A DNA stretch of 29,696 nt. Source: Eubacterium sp. CAG:786. GTDB taxonomy: Bacteria; Bacillota; Clostridia; Oscillospirales; Ruminococcaceae. The DNA is taken from assembly GCA_000432175.1 (NCBI GenBank), contig HF989497.1, positions 6,947-36,642 of the forward strand. The letters run 5' to 3'. The position numbers were made by a program, and so were the translations under genes. Every line of letters starts with the position of its first letter. The stretch's first letter is position 1. This document shows positions 15,508 through 22,404 of this stretch, one piece after another. Under the pieces are notes generated by a model. It saw only the letters and a program-made list of their open reading frames with translations. It did not search any database and had not been told where the DNA came from.

Positions 15508-15583
15508 TGGTGGAGATGGGGGGATTCGAACCCCTGACCTCTTACATGCGAAGCAAGCGCTCTCCCAGCTGAGCTACACCCCC
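15508..15583 (-). tRNA. tRNA-Ala, anticodon CGC
   Basis: Cloverleaf on the minus strand with CCA encoded: acceptor GGGGGTG against CATCTCC (two G-U pairs), D arm GCTC/GAGC, anticodon arm CTTGC/GTAAG with loop TTCGCAT giving CGC, and T loop TTCGAAT. The base of the T stem has an A-C mismatch (AGGGG against CCCCC). CGC reads only GCG, so this is likely an extra Ala isoacceptor. It lies between the broken lysin and the SPOR remnant and has its own consensus promoter and terminator. Confidence 0.92.
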
Positions 15584-15594
15584 GGATATCATTT

Positions 15595-15623
15595 ATTTTA
15601 TCACAACAAGGGCGTAATGTCAA
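15595..15623 (-). promoter_or_regulatory. Promoter of tRNA-Ala
   Basis: Minus strand TTGACA (15623-15618), 17 bp, TAAAAT (15600-15595), 12 bp before the mature tRNA 5' end. Confidence 0.88.
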
Positions 15624-15632
15624 GTACCGCGA

Positions 15633-15665
15633 AATAAAAACCGGGCAGAAAACCCGGTTTTTATT
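15633..15665. terminator. Bidirectional hairpin between tRNA-Ala and the SPOR remnant
   Basis: AATAAAAACCGGG (15633-15645) pairs with CCCGGTTTTTATT (15653-15665) around a CAGAAAA loop, with A/T runs on both sides. No intact gene ends here, so it may be the leftover terminator of a lost gene, or may insulate the tRNA-Ala promoter. Confidence 0.75.
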
Positions 15666-15713
15666 ATCCTTTTTTAGTCCCCGCGCGGTAGGAAACCGCG
15701 GGCTTGTCCCTAA

Positions 15714-15836
15714 AGCAAGTCGAGTGCGCTGTATCGCGTGCAGGTGGGTGCGTTCAGTTCCCGCGCAAATGCGGAAGCTTACATGAAGAAGCTGAAGAAA
15801 GCCGGTTTCGACGGGTTCGTTGTGCAGGTGAAATAA
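15714..15836 (+). pseudogene. SPOR-domain remnant: 3' end of a second endolysin
   Basis: An open frame from the stop at 15711 to TAA at 15834-15836 with no usable start. It reads LYRVQVGAFSSRANAEAYMK, then LKKAGFDGFVVQVK: a nearly complete SPOR (peptidoglycan-binding) repeat, with the usual V-Q-V-G-A-F opening. SPOR domains end many Clostridia phage amidases. The last codons CAGGTGAAATAA and the terminator behind them match the end of the broken lysin at 15385-15434. So it is the C-terminus of a related lysin whose catalytic part is gone. Confidence 0.85.
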
Positions 15837-15842
15837 TGAGTT

Positions 15843-15872
15843 ATCCCCGGGGCGCTGCTCCGGGGATTTTTT
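15843..15872 (+). terminator. Terminator of the phage lysis cassette, copy 2
   Basis: ATCCCCGG (15843-15850) with CCGGGGAT (15860-15867), then TTTTTT. Same stem and nearly the same flanks as the hairpin at 15401, six bases after the SPOR remnant's stop. Confidence 0.88.
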
Positions 15873-15939
15873 GTGTATTATACGCAAAAATGAAATCGTC
15901 AATCAAAAGAGCGCCACGAAAAGGACAGATTAAAAGGAG

Positions 15940-15962
15940 TTTGACACCCCCTTTGACACCCC
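15940..15962. repeat. Two copies of an 11-bp direct repeat
   Basis: TTTGACACCCC at 15940-15950 and 15952-15962. On the minus strand the surrounding frame reads GVKGGVK, without an identifiable gene. It may be the tail of a deleted phage gene; I cannot assign it. Confidence 0.5.
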
Positions 15963-16031
15963 TAGTTCGGCATTTTTGAGCAAAAATAGCGTATTTTCGG
16001 GCTAAAACTAATTTTCGACATGATGAAGAAA

Positions 16032-16072
16032 AATCCCTCTCAACCGCTTTACAATGCGCTTTGAGAGGGATT
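16032..16072 (-). terminator. Terminator of tRNA-Lys
   Basis: AATCCCTCTCAA (16032-16043) pairs with TTGAGAGGGATT (16061-16072), seven bases past the tRNA 3' end; on the minus strand it is followed by TTTTTCTTC. Confidence 0.85.
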
Positions 16073-16078
16073 AAATTC

Positions 16079-16154
16079 TGGTGACCCATCCGGGACTCGA
16101 ACCCGGGACACCTTGATTAAAAGTCAAGTGCTCTACCACCTGAGCTAATGAGTC
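16079..16154 (-). tRNA. tRNA-Lys, anticodon UUU
   Basis: Full cloverleaf on the minus strand, CCA encoded: acceptor GACTCAT/ATGGGTC, anticodon arm CTTGA/TCAAG with loop CTTTTAA (TTT), T arm CCGGG/CCCGG with TTCGAGT. Its 3' side faces the SPOR remnant, the orientation expected if a phage had used it as an attachment site. A consensus promoter lies upstream. Confidence 0.97.
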
Positions 16155-16180
16155 ATGCTGCCTGAATTGACAACAATAGT

Positions 16181-16209
16181 ATTATACCAGAAATACGCGG
16201 CTTTGTCAA
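16181..16209 (-). promoter_or_regulatory. Promoter of tRNA-Lys
   Basis: Minus strand TTGACA (16209-16204), 17 bp, TATAAT (16186-16181): perfect consensus. The AT-rich stretch from 16210 to 16331 between it and the ncRNA promoter holds no gene. Confidence 0.93.
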
Positions 16210-16331
16210 GGGCTTTCAACAAAAAAAGTGCAGCGGCTGGAAAAGTTTGTTGAGAATTAGTAAAACGGATGAGTATAATATGTGCATTTGTTAAAAATCA
16301 CAAAAAAACGCAGTTTTCATCGAAAAAACTA

Positions 16332-16360
16332 TTGACTTTTTATAATATCTGTGGTATTAT
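16332..16360 (+). promoter_or_regulatory. Strong promoter of the large ncRNA
   Basis: TTGACT (16332-16337), 17 bp, TATTAT (16355-16360), preceded by A/T tracts like an UP element. Start expected near 16367. No protein gene follows for 630 bases. Confidence 0.88.
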
Positions 16361-16366
16361 ATAGTC

Positions 16367-16978
16367 AAGGAAAGGAAATAAGTACAAGCATCTAAGATGA
16401 AGTTTCACTTGACATCCTACCAAATATCCTGACCTAATCCATGAAAGAGGTAAGAACCAATGAATTAAGCTGATTACTTAAATTCAACAAGTATCGTGAA
16501 AGGAAAACCTTCCGATGCACCTCTGATCAATTTCTTCGAAATTTTAGCTTTAAGCAGAAAGGAAGCGAGTCCGGTGGAACTTACCGATTCACAGTATTCT
16601 TCATCTGCGGCTCGTGACAAGGGCTGAGCAAATAAAACCGGCGATCAGCTGCACAGGGTACTGTCTGACCCATAAGGTGCAGATTACGCCAAACAGGACG
16701 TCTAGTCCATTATCCGACCTCGCCCGGAAGCTCCGCAGATGATTTTCTTACCGCTATATGCGTTTACATAGATCACCCCTTCAGATCTTTACGACCTAGA
16801 AAGCAGGTGGTTCCGGTGAAACACAGTATATTAGCAGGAAAATCTATGAAAGGAACTTAGTCCGATGGAAACCTGAAATTTGTTTCTACAAATCACTCAA
16901 GGCGGTACATTCCAATGAACCATTAAAATCATTACAACTGAATATAACAGCCCTGCGTTATGCAGGGCTTTAGTTTTT
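16367..16978 (+). ncRNA. Large structured non-coding RNA, ROOL-like candidate
   Basis: An approximately 610-nt transcript unit with a strong promoter before it, an intrinsic terminator at its end, and no reading frame of note on either strand. Nested helices are visible: 16396-16416 (GATG/CATC closing AAGT/ACTT), 16462-16485, 16529-16543, a 10-bp long-range helix 16601-16610 with 16733-16742, a two-storey arm GGCG...CTGCAC with GTGCAG...CGCC (16640-16690), 16696-16708 and 16878-16893. Six copies of an approximately 22-nt hairpin module are spread along it (about 16443, 16498, 16557, 16799, 16848, 16897). Large ornate RNAs of this size next to tRNA genes and prophages in rumen/gut Firmicutes are known as ROOL; GOLLD and OLE are alternatives. 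That it is an RNA gene is well supported; the family name is inference from size and setting. Confidence 0.82.
16949..16978 (+). terminator. Terminator of the large ncRNA
   Basis: AGCCCTGC (16949-16956) pairs perfectly with GCAGGGCT (16962-16969) around GTTAT, followed by TTAGTTTTT. It is 20 bp before the nnrD start, which has its own ribosome site, so the hydrate-repair gene may depend partly on read-through. Confidence 0.9.
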
Positions 16979-16997
16979 CACGATAACGGAGGAGAAA

Positions 16998-18509
16998 ATG
17001 CAGTACGTTGTTACAAACTCACAGATGAAAACCGCGGAGCGCAGGTGCGACGAGTGTGGGACAAGCTATTATCAGATGATGGAGAATGCCGGCACGCGCT
17101 GCGCAGAGTTCATAGCAGATGTCGTTCCGGAAAACGCGCGCATTCTGGTGATGTGCGGTTCGGGGAACAACGGTGGCGACGGGTTTGTGATAACGCGGCT
17201 TCTCCGTGATCAGGGGCGCGATGTTTCGGTGCTGCTTGCTGCGGGAATGCCCAAAACTCCGGACGCGGAAAAGAATTTTTCGCTTCTTCCCCGGGGGACT
17301 TCTGTGTATTCCTATGAAACGAGAGCTGACGCATTCCGCATGGTGGACTGCGTCGTGGACTGCATCTACGGCACCGGCTTCCACGGGGAATTGCGCGACG
17401 AGCCGGCAGAGCTGATACGGCTGGCGAATGAATGCAGCCTGCGAATTGCCGTTGACGTCCCCAGCGGCGTGAATTCTGACACGGGAGAGCGCGATGAGCG
17501 CTGCTTCAAGCCAACTCACACGCTGGTTCTTGCTGCAATGAAACAGGGACTTCTGAATGCGCCTGCTTCCGATATTCTCGGGGAAGTGCGCCTGCTAGAT
17601 ATCGGCATTGGCAGCGAGTGCTTCAGGGATAACAATGTCGCATTCCTGACGGACGAGAGCCTGCGCAGACCGTTTCCTGAGCATGGCAGGAATACGCACA
17701 AGGGTACGTTCGGTCGATTGGTCGGGTTTGCGGGCAGTCTGTCGTTCAACGGAGCGGCGTACATGTGCGCTGCTGCGGCGCTGAGGAGCGGCGTTGGACT
17801 GTATTTTGCCGCAAGTCCCGTAAGCGCGGTCAGAATAATCGCTGCTGGGCTACACGAGGCAGTGTACGTTCCCCTGCCGGAAACTCCGGACGGTTTCGTG
17901 AACACCACGCCTGAAATGCTGACGGATATCGTCCTGCCAAAGCTGGAGAGCGCTTCAGCGGTGGTCATCGGCTGCGGACTTGGCAACAGCGAAAATACCA
18001 GGGCGCTGACAGAATTCGTCATAAAAAACGCGCCTTGTCCGGTAATTATCGACGCTGACGGCATAAATTCCATCGCCGGGAATATAGATGTACTGAAGGA
18101 GCGGACAGGCGATACTATCCTGACGCCGCACCCGCTGGAATTCAGCAGAATGACAGGCATGAACGTGTCGCAGATACAGTCAGACAGGCTGGGCGCTGCG
18201 AAAAGTTTCGCGCAGGAATACGGCGTTACGCTGCTGCTGAAAGGCGCTGACACGGTCATTGCTTCACCGGAGGGAAAAATCTGCGTGAATGCGCACGCCT
18301 GCCGCGGGTTATCCAAGGGAGGCAGCGGCGATGTGCTCACCGGCATTATCGGAGCATTCGCAGCGCAGGGCGTGGAGCCATTCCGTGCGGCGTGCTCGGG
18401 GGCTTACTGCCACTGGAAGGCGGCTGATATTCTGTGTGAGAGAATGCCCGCGGAGAGCGTGCTTCCCACGGATATCATCGCCGCGCTGCCGGAGGTGTAT
18501 TCCAGGTGA
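16998..18509 (+). CDS. nnrD: Bifunctional NAD(P)H-hydrate epimerase / ADP-dependent dehydratase
   Basis: Metabolite-repair enzyme for damaged NADH and NADPH hydrates, 503 aa. The N-terminal YjeF_N domain (about residues 1-210) interconverts R and S hydrates, with the nucleotide-binding loop in MCGSGNNGGDGFVITRLL and the DCIYGTGFHGEL motif. The C-terminal carbohydrate-kinase-like domain (about 225-500) dehydrates the S form using ADP, with the NTHKGTFGRLVGFAGSLSF strand, PVIIDADGIN, LTPHPLEFSRMTG and the catalytic GGSGDVLTGIIGAFAAQG. GGAGGAGAAA precedes the ATG at 16998. Both active sites look intact. It follows the ncRNA terminator and is followed 31 bp later by a lipoprotein gene. Confidence 0.95.
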   Translation: MQYVVTNSQMKTAERRCDECGTSYYQMMENAGTRCAEFIADVVPENARILVMCGSGNNGGDGFVITRLLRDQGRDVSVLLAAGMPKTPDAEKNFSLLPRGTSVYSYETRADAFRMVDCVVDCIYGTGFHGELRDEPAELIRLANECSLRIAVDVPSGVNSDTGERDERCFKPTHTLVLAAMKQGLLNAPASDILGEVRLLDIGIGSECFRDNNVAFLTDESLRRPFPEHGRNTHKGTFGRLVGFAGSLSFNGAAYMCAAAALRSGVGLYFAASPVSAVRIIAAGLHEAVYVPLPETPDGFVNTTPEMLTDIVLPKLESASAVVIGCGLGNSENTRALTEFVIKNAPCPVIIDADGINSIAGNIDVLKERTGDTILTPHPLEFSRMTGMNVSQIQSDRLGAAKSFAQEYGVTLLLKGADTVIASPEGKICVNAHACRGLSKGGSGDVLTGIIGAFAAQGVEPFRAACSGAYCHWKAADILCERMPAESVLPTDIIAALPEVYSR

Positions 18510-18540
18510 TCGCTCCTTACTGACATACAGGGGGAGTATT

Positions 18541-19086
18541 ATGAGATCTACCAGAATTACTTGTGCTGCGGCTTTATCAGGAATTATCATGCTCTGCGGC
18601 TGCTCCGTGAAAATGCCGTTTGCCTCTGAAAAACTGCCGGATATGAACAGCGGATTTTCTTCCAGCGCGGAAATAACCTACGGCAAAAGCACCGCAAAGG
18701 CTGATATAGACCGCATTGAGCCTGGCAGGTGGGAATTCGCGTTCACATCGCCCGACGAACTTTCAGGCGTCGTTATGACTGTTGAAAACGGTAAACTTTC
18801 GGCTAGTCTGGGGGAACTTTCAGTCAGCGACAACGGGGGAGATCACACGGCGCTTCCGCTGATCATCGCCGGGGAAATAGACCTGCTGAGCGAAATTGAC
18901 GCTTCTGAGATCACGGAAAAGGACGGAGTTCTTACCGCGCATGGAAAAACTTCGGGAAGCTCGTTCACCGTGACTATCGACAAACAGACCGGGGATATTC
19001 TTTCGTTCAGGTCGCCGTCTGAGAAGCTTGCGGTGTACTTCAGCGATGTTTCACCCTACACCGACGAGGCAGGGCTGGAAGAATAA
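18541..19086 (+). CDS. Small secreted lipoprotein, unknown function
   Basis: 181-aa lipoprotein. The signal peptide has a basic start, a hydrophobic core (AAALSGIIM) and a lipobox LCGC, placing the lipidated cysteine at residue 20. The mature part is beta-strand-like: RWEFAFTSPDELSGVVM, a repeated LSASLGELSVSDNGG-type turn, and TVTIDKQTGDILSFRSPS near the end. This resembles the DUF-type lipid-anchored domains found in Clostridia, but I cannot name the family. The start at 18541 is set by GGGGGAG upstream and by the signal peptide; longer frames extend into nnrD. A terminator follows at 19121. It may be co-transcribed with nnrD. Confidence 0.82.
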   Translation: MRSTRITCAAALSGIIMLCGCSVKMPFASEKLPDMNSGFSSSAEITYGKSTAKADIDRIEPGRWEFAFTSPDELSGVVMTVENGKLSASLGELSVSDNGGDHTALPLIIAGEIDLLSEIDASEITEKDGVLTAHGKTSGSSFTVTIDKQTGDILSFRSPSEKLAVYFSDVSPYTDEAGLEE

Positions 19087-19120
19087 TTGCAGTCGTACGT
19101 TTCAAATCAAGTTAAAAAAT

Positions 19121-19158
19121 ACAGGGCGAAAGTGGTTCTTTCGTCCTGTGCTGTTTTT
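19121..19158 (+). terminator. Terminator of the lipoprotein gene
   Basis: ACAGGGCGAAAG (19121-19132) with CTTTCGTCCTGT (19138-19149), one G-T pair, loop TGGTT, then GCTGTTTTT. Confidence 0.88.
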
Positions 19159-19199
19159 ATCAAAGTTTTTGGAATAAAGTATGCGAAGCAGACACAATA

Positions 19200-19227
19200 A
19201 TTACGAATTACGCATTACGAATTCCGA
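19200..19227. repeat. Four tandem copies of a 7-bp unit
   Basis: ATTACGA, ATTACGC, ATTACGA, ATTCCGA in a row, ending just before the stop codon of the minus-strand membrane gene. A simple AT-rich microrepeat; similar repeats are common between convergent genes in related genomes, but I cannot check copy number. Confidence 0.8.
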
Positions 19228-19228
19228 A

Positions 19229-19573
19229 TTATTTCGTAAGTATGTTAACGCTGAGTATCACTGCCAGCGCGACGTTGAACGCATTCGCGATGCCGATGTA
19301 AGTTACCCGCGTCTTGCTGCTCTTGAACCCGTTGGAAACCAGCCCTAGCCACACGCAGGAAATCCCCACTGCGGCAATGAGAACTATCACACCGGCAAGG
19401 TCGTCTATCTGCACTTTCATCAGGTGCCCGACGACGGCGTAGGTGACGAAGTACGCAAGCGGCACAAGCGCCAGCGGAAGCGTAGCCCAGAGCCACTGGA
19501 TATGGTGCCTGCGCCAGAATATCAGCGACATTATCATAAAAATGCCTGCAATTACTGCACATTCAACTGACAT
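19229..19573 (-). CDS. Small integral membrane protein (114 aa)
   Basis: Not recognised. It has about four hydrophobic segments: VIAGIFMIMSLIFW, LWATLPLALVPLAYFVTYAVV, DLAGVIVLIAAVGISCVWLG and IANAFNVALAVILSVNI. Short basic loops (RRHHIQ, KSSKTR) separate them. An AAAGGAG site precedes the ATG. It is 18 bp downstream of another small membrane gene, with the same strand, so the two likely form an operon from the promoter at 19869-19897. No catalytic residues are visible. Confidence 0.75.
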   Translation of the reverse strand: MSVECAVIAGIFMIMSLIFWRRHHIQWLWATLPLALVPLAYFVTYAVVGHLMKVQIDDLAGVIVLIAAVGISCVWLGLVSNGFKSSKTRVTYIGIANAFNVALAVILSVNILTK

Positions 19574-19591
19574 GTGGTACTCCTTTCAGCG

Positions 19592-19837
19592 TCATTCTGC
19601 GGAAGAAGCCTGAACTGTTACCGGCTGCGGATCTGCGGTATCGGAAGCAGCGCTTTCTTCCTGCGTGCCTGCAGACTGCGAAACGGAAGTGCTGTTGTCA
19701 GCGGTGGGCAGGCTCCAGCCAAGTTCCTTTGAAGCCATGGTGAGCGCGAAGATAAGCCCGCAGATAGCAAGCAGAATAACGATCATGACTATATTTAGCG
19801 CCGTGATATAGGGCGGGATTTTCTGACGGTCGGACAT
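19592..19837 (-). CDS. Small single-pass membrane protein (81 aa)
   Basis: A short cytoplasmic N-terminus (MSDRQKIPPYITALN), one transmembrane helix (VMIVILLAICGLIFALTMA) and a Ser/Thr/Ala/Asp/Glu/Gln-rich extracellular tail with no Cys. No family is recognised. CTGGAGG precedes the ATG with normal spacing. A consensus promoter is directly upstream, and the 114-aa membrane gene follows. The tail looks disordered, as in membrane-anchored accessory subunits. Confidence 0.72.
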   Translation of the reverse strand: MSDRQKIPPYITALNIVMIVILLAICGLIFALTMASKELGWSLPTADNSTSVSQSAGTQEESAASDTADPQPVTVQASSAE

Positions 19838-19868
19838 ATGTTACCTCCAGGTAAAAATCATTTATAAC

Positions 19869-19897
19869 ATTATACACCAATGTCAGGAAAAAATCAA
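19869..19897 (-). promoter_or_regulatory. Promoter of the two small membrane genes
   Basis: Minus strand TTGATT (19897-19892), 17 bp, TATAAT (19874-19869). It lies in the 66-bp gap behind the TIGR03936 gene. Confidence 0.78.
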
Positions 19898-19903
19898 GCG
19901 AAA

Positions 19904-20533
19904 TCACTCAAATTCCCGCTCACCGCTGTAAATATGCGTGCGTACTATTTTCAGCCGCTTCACCTGTTCGCCGTATTCTGCGGAATACGCCTCAAATATC
20001 AGCGACGGGTTGATGTTGAATGTCGTTCCTGCCGGGAGTGTTACCTCAAGCACGTCGCCGTGTAATTCCACATCCGTCATGAGCGGCTTGAGGTCAACGA
20101 TGGCGCTGCCTTTCTTGGTGCGCTTTTCGACGTTTATCTGTTCCCTGGCGCAGAGGGCGCGCAGCTTTTCGGGGTCAGCGGAACTTTCGATGTGATAGCG
20201 CGCGGCTGTGATATCGGTGTTCTTGTCTTTTGGCACGGTTATCTCAGTCACCTGGATATCTGGCGGGAGCGCGGCATTCAGCCTTTCGCGCACCTCGGAA
20301 TACGGCACGTCCTCTGTCAGACGGAAGTCCATTGCTTCGTGTATTCCCTCCTGCCCCAGCGAAAGCGGGAGCATAAAGGTAACGTAAGTCCTCGGGTTGA
20401 AGCCCTCAGTCTGCCAGATGGGCAGCTTTGTGCGCTTCATTGCGCGGATTATCACGCTGCTTAGGTCAAGGTGAGAGATGTACTTCGCTCTGCCGGTCTT
20501 TGAAAAGAACGCTCTTGTATTAACGGATGGCAC
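19904..20533 (-). CDS. TIGR03936-family (DUF2344) radical-SAM-associated protein
   Basis: 209-aa protein of the family that always accompanies TIGR03960 radical-SAM proteins; function unknown. The N-terminal signature KTGRAKYISHLDL is followed by AMKRTKLPIWQTEGFNPR and the LPLSLGQEGIHEAMDF strand, characteristic of the family. I start it at the GTG at 20533, which has GGGAGGTGA eight bases before it; an ATG at 20554 would give seven more residues but has no ribosome site. It overlaps the end of the radical-SAM gene by 14 bases, so the two are translationally coupled. In many Clostridia the pair precedes rng (ribonuclease G) and rplU; those are absent here. Confidence 0.9.
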   Translation of the reverse strand: MPSVNTRAFFSKTGRAKYISHLDLSSVIIRAMKRTKLPIWQTEGFNPRTYVTFMLPLSLGQEGIHEAMDFRLTEDVPYSEVRERLNAALPPDIQVTEITVPKDKNTDITAARYHIESSADPEKLRALCAREQINVEKRTKKGSAIVDLKPLMTDVELHGDVLEVTLPAGTTFNINPSLIFEAYSAEYGEQVKRLKIVRTHIYSGEREFE

Positions 20534-22391
20534 GGCAGACGTCACCTCCCACATGTTTTGCTACTCCGCAGTTGGAGCACTTCTCGCGGCAGTTGGGGGT
20601 AGTCACGCCCTCGTGCGCGCGTTTGTTTTCTTCTATCAGGAATTCGCGGCTGACAAGCATGTCGATGTGGCTCCATGGCGCGACCTCGTCATATGGACGC
20701 CTGCGGTTGGCGTAGAATGCCGGGTCAAGCCCGCATTCATTTATGGCTTCTATCCACTTGTCGAACTTGAAATACTCGTCCCAGCCGTCCAGCTTGCAGC
20801 CTTTCTGCCATGCGAGGTATATCGCCTTGCCCAGCCTGCGGTCGCCGCGGGCAAGTACGGCTTCTATCAGCGAGAGGTCGTATTTCGACCAGCTTATCAC
20901 GATCTTACGGTCGTTGTTGATGGATTTGAGGTGCGCCTGTCGTTCCTTTACTCCGGCTTCGTCCAGCTGCGGCTCAAACTCGAACGGTGTGAACGGCTTC
21001 GGAATGAACGTGGACAGCGACACCGCAACTCCCGGGCGCCCCTTTGCGTGGTTCGGCGTTGCGTAGAATTCCTCAATGACTGCCTTTGCCATGTTGTATA
21101 CGCCCTCGACGTCCTCCATGGTTTCGGTGGGAAGTCCCATCATGAAATACAGCTTGATATTCGTATAACCGCCCTCGAACGCGATACGCACGCTGTCCAT
21201 GACGTTCTTTTCGGTGACGTTCTTGTTGATGACGTCGCGGATACGCTGGGTACCGCCCTCGGGCGCGAACGTCAGCCCGGATTTGCGCACGTCGGTTATC
21301 TTTTTAAGAACCTCGTCGCTGAAACGGTCGATACGCAGCGACGGCAGCGAAAGGTTTATCTTTTCGGCGGTGGTGTAGTCCGTGAGCTCCGACAGAAGCC
21401 CGACGATATCCTTGTAATCGCCGGTGGACAGCGACGACAGCGATACCTCGTCGTAGCCGGTGTTCTCACAGAGCGCCTTTGTATTCTGGAGTATCGTGTC
21501 CTTCTGCTTTTCGCGGTAGGGACGGTAGATGAACCCGGCCTGGCAGAAGCGGCAGCCGCGAATGCACCCGCGCAGCACCTCGACAACGGCGCGGTCGTGT
21601 ACTATCTGCGTGAACGGCACCACGAAATTTTCCGGCGCGTAGACCTTGTCGAAGTCCTTTATTATGCGCTTCGTGACTTTGGCAGGCGCGCCGTCCCTGG
21701 GCGTTATCGACTTTACGGTGCCGTCGGGGTTGTAATCCACATCGTACAGCGACGGAACGTAAATTCCCTCTATCTGCGCCGCCCTGCGCAGGAATTCCTG
21801 ACGGGTGGCGCCCTCTTTTTTGCACTGTTCCATCAGCCGCATGAATTCAAGGTTCATCTCTTCGCCCTCGCCAATCGCGAAGAAATCGAAAAAATCCGCG
21901 AGCGGTTCCGGGTTGCACACGCAGGGACCACCCGCCATAACGATGGGGGTTAGCCCGGTGCGGTCCTTTGCCAGCACGGGTACTCCCGCGAGGTCGAGCA
22001 TTTCGAGAATATTCGTGAAGCTCATCTCATACTGCAGCGTGAAGCCTATAAAATCGAAATCCTTTATCGGGTCGAGGCTTTCCAGCGCGTAGAGCGGGAT
22101 ATTGCGGGCGCGCATCTGCTCCTCCATATCCGGGAGCGGCATGAAAACGCGCTCGCACCAGTAATTCGGCACAGCGTTTTTCAGTCCGTAGAGTATTTTC
22201 ATACCGAGGTGGGACATGCCTATCTCATAGGTATCGGGGAAGCAGAAAGCAAAACGTATATCCACCTTGGACTTATCCTTTATGACTGCCCCGTGCTCTC
22301 CGCCGATATATCGCGACGGTTTCTGCACTTCCAGCAGGAATTCGTCCAGCCGCTCCATCATTTCGGAATTTGTATATAGGTTCTCTGACAT
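20520..22391 (-). CDS. TIGR03960-family B12-binding-type radical SAM protein
   Basis: 623-aa radical SAM protein. The N-terminal ~200 residues form a cobalamin-binding-like Rossmann domain (the DIRFAFCFPDTYEIGMSHLG and DFIGFTLQYEMSFTNI strands, then MAGGPCVCNPEPLADFFD). The radical-SAM cluster ligands are in VEVLRGCIRGCRFCQAGF (CxxxCxxC), and the SAM-binding GTQRIRDVINKN and later KLYFMMGLPTE strands follow. The C-terminal part (FYANRRRPYDEVAPWSHID, then CREKCSNCGVAKHVGGDVC) has extra Cys motifs, perhaps for a second Fe-S cluster. The reaction is not known; a role in ribosome or RNA modification is suggested by its usual neighbours. Start ATG at 22391 has GGGGGTAAC. It follows an oligopeptide-binding protein by 13 bp. 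Confidence 0.93.
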   Translation of the reverse strand: MSENLYTNSEMMERLDEFLLEVQKPSRYIGGEHGAVIKDKSKVDIRFAFCFPDTYEIGMSHLGMKILYGLKNAVPNYWCERVFMPLPDMEEQMRARNIPLYALESLDPIKDFDFIGFTLQYEMSFTNILEMLDLAGVPVLAKDRTGLTPIVMAGGPCVCNPEPLADFFDFFAIGEGEEMNLEFMRLMEQCKKEGATRQEFLRRAAQIEGIYVPSLYDVDYNPDGTVKSITPRDGAPAKVTKRIIKDFDKVYAPENFVVPFTQIVHDRAVVEVLRGCIRGCRFCQAGFIYRPYREKQKDTILQNTKALCENTGYDEVSLSSLSTGDYKDIVGLLSELTDYTTAEKINLSLPSLRIDRFSDEVLKKITDVRKSGLTFAPEGGTQRIRDVINKNVTEKNVMDSVRIAFEGGYTNIKLYFMMGLPTETMEDVEGVYNMAKAVIEEFYATPNHAKGRPGVAVSLSTFIPKPFTPFEFEPQLDEAGVKERQAHLKSINNDRKIVISWSKYDLSLIEAVLARGDRRLGKAIYLAWQKGCKLDGWDEYFKFDKWIEAINECGLDPAFYANRRRPYDEVAPWSHIDMLVSREFLIEENKRAHEGVTTPNCREKCSNCGVAKHVGGDVCRAIR

Positions 22392-22404
22392 TGTTACCCC
22401 CGTG

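Noticed and set aside
13218..15872. Complete prophage or phage-tail bacteriocin
   Set aside because: No terminase, portal, capsid, sheath, tape measure or integrase; endolysin is broken.
15841..16089. 82-aa minus-strand frame with GVKGGVK
   Set aside because: Overlaps the terminators and tRNA-Lys end, has no start site, and no known domain.
15500..16090. attL/attR sites for the prophage scar
   Set aside because: No second copy of either tRNA 3' end was found in the window at the expected far edge.
16341..16346. TATAAT just behind the -35 of the ncRNA promoter
   Set aside because: Only 3 bp after the -35; the TATTAT at 16355 has the right 17-bp spacing.
20478..21953. Long open frame (491 aa) on + opposite the TIGR03960 gene
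   Set aside because: Composition is a shadow of the minus-strand gene; no ribosome site, no family motifs, and the minus-strand protein has all expected motifs.
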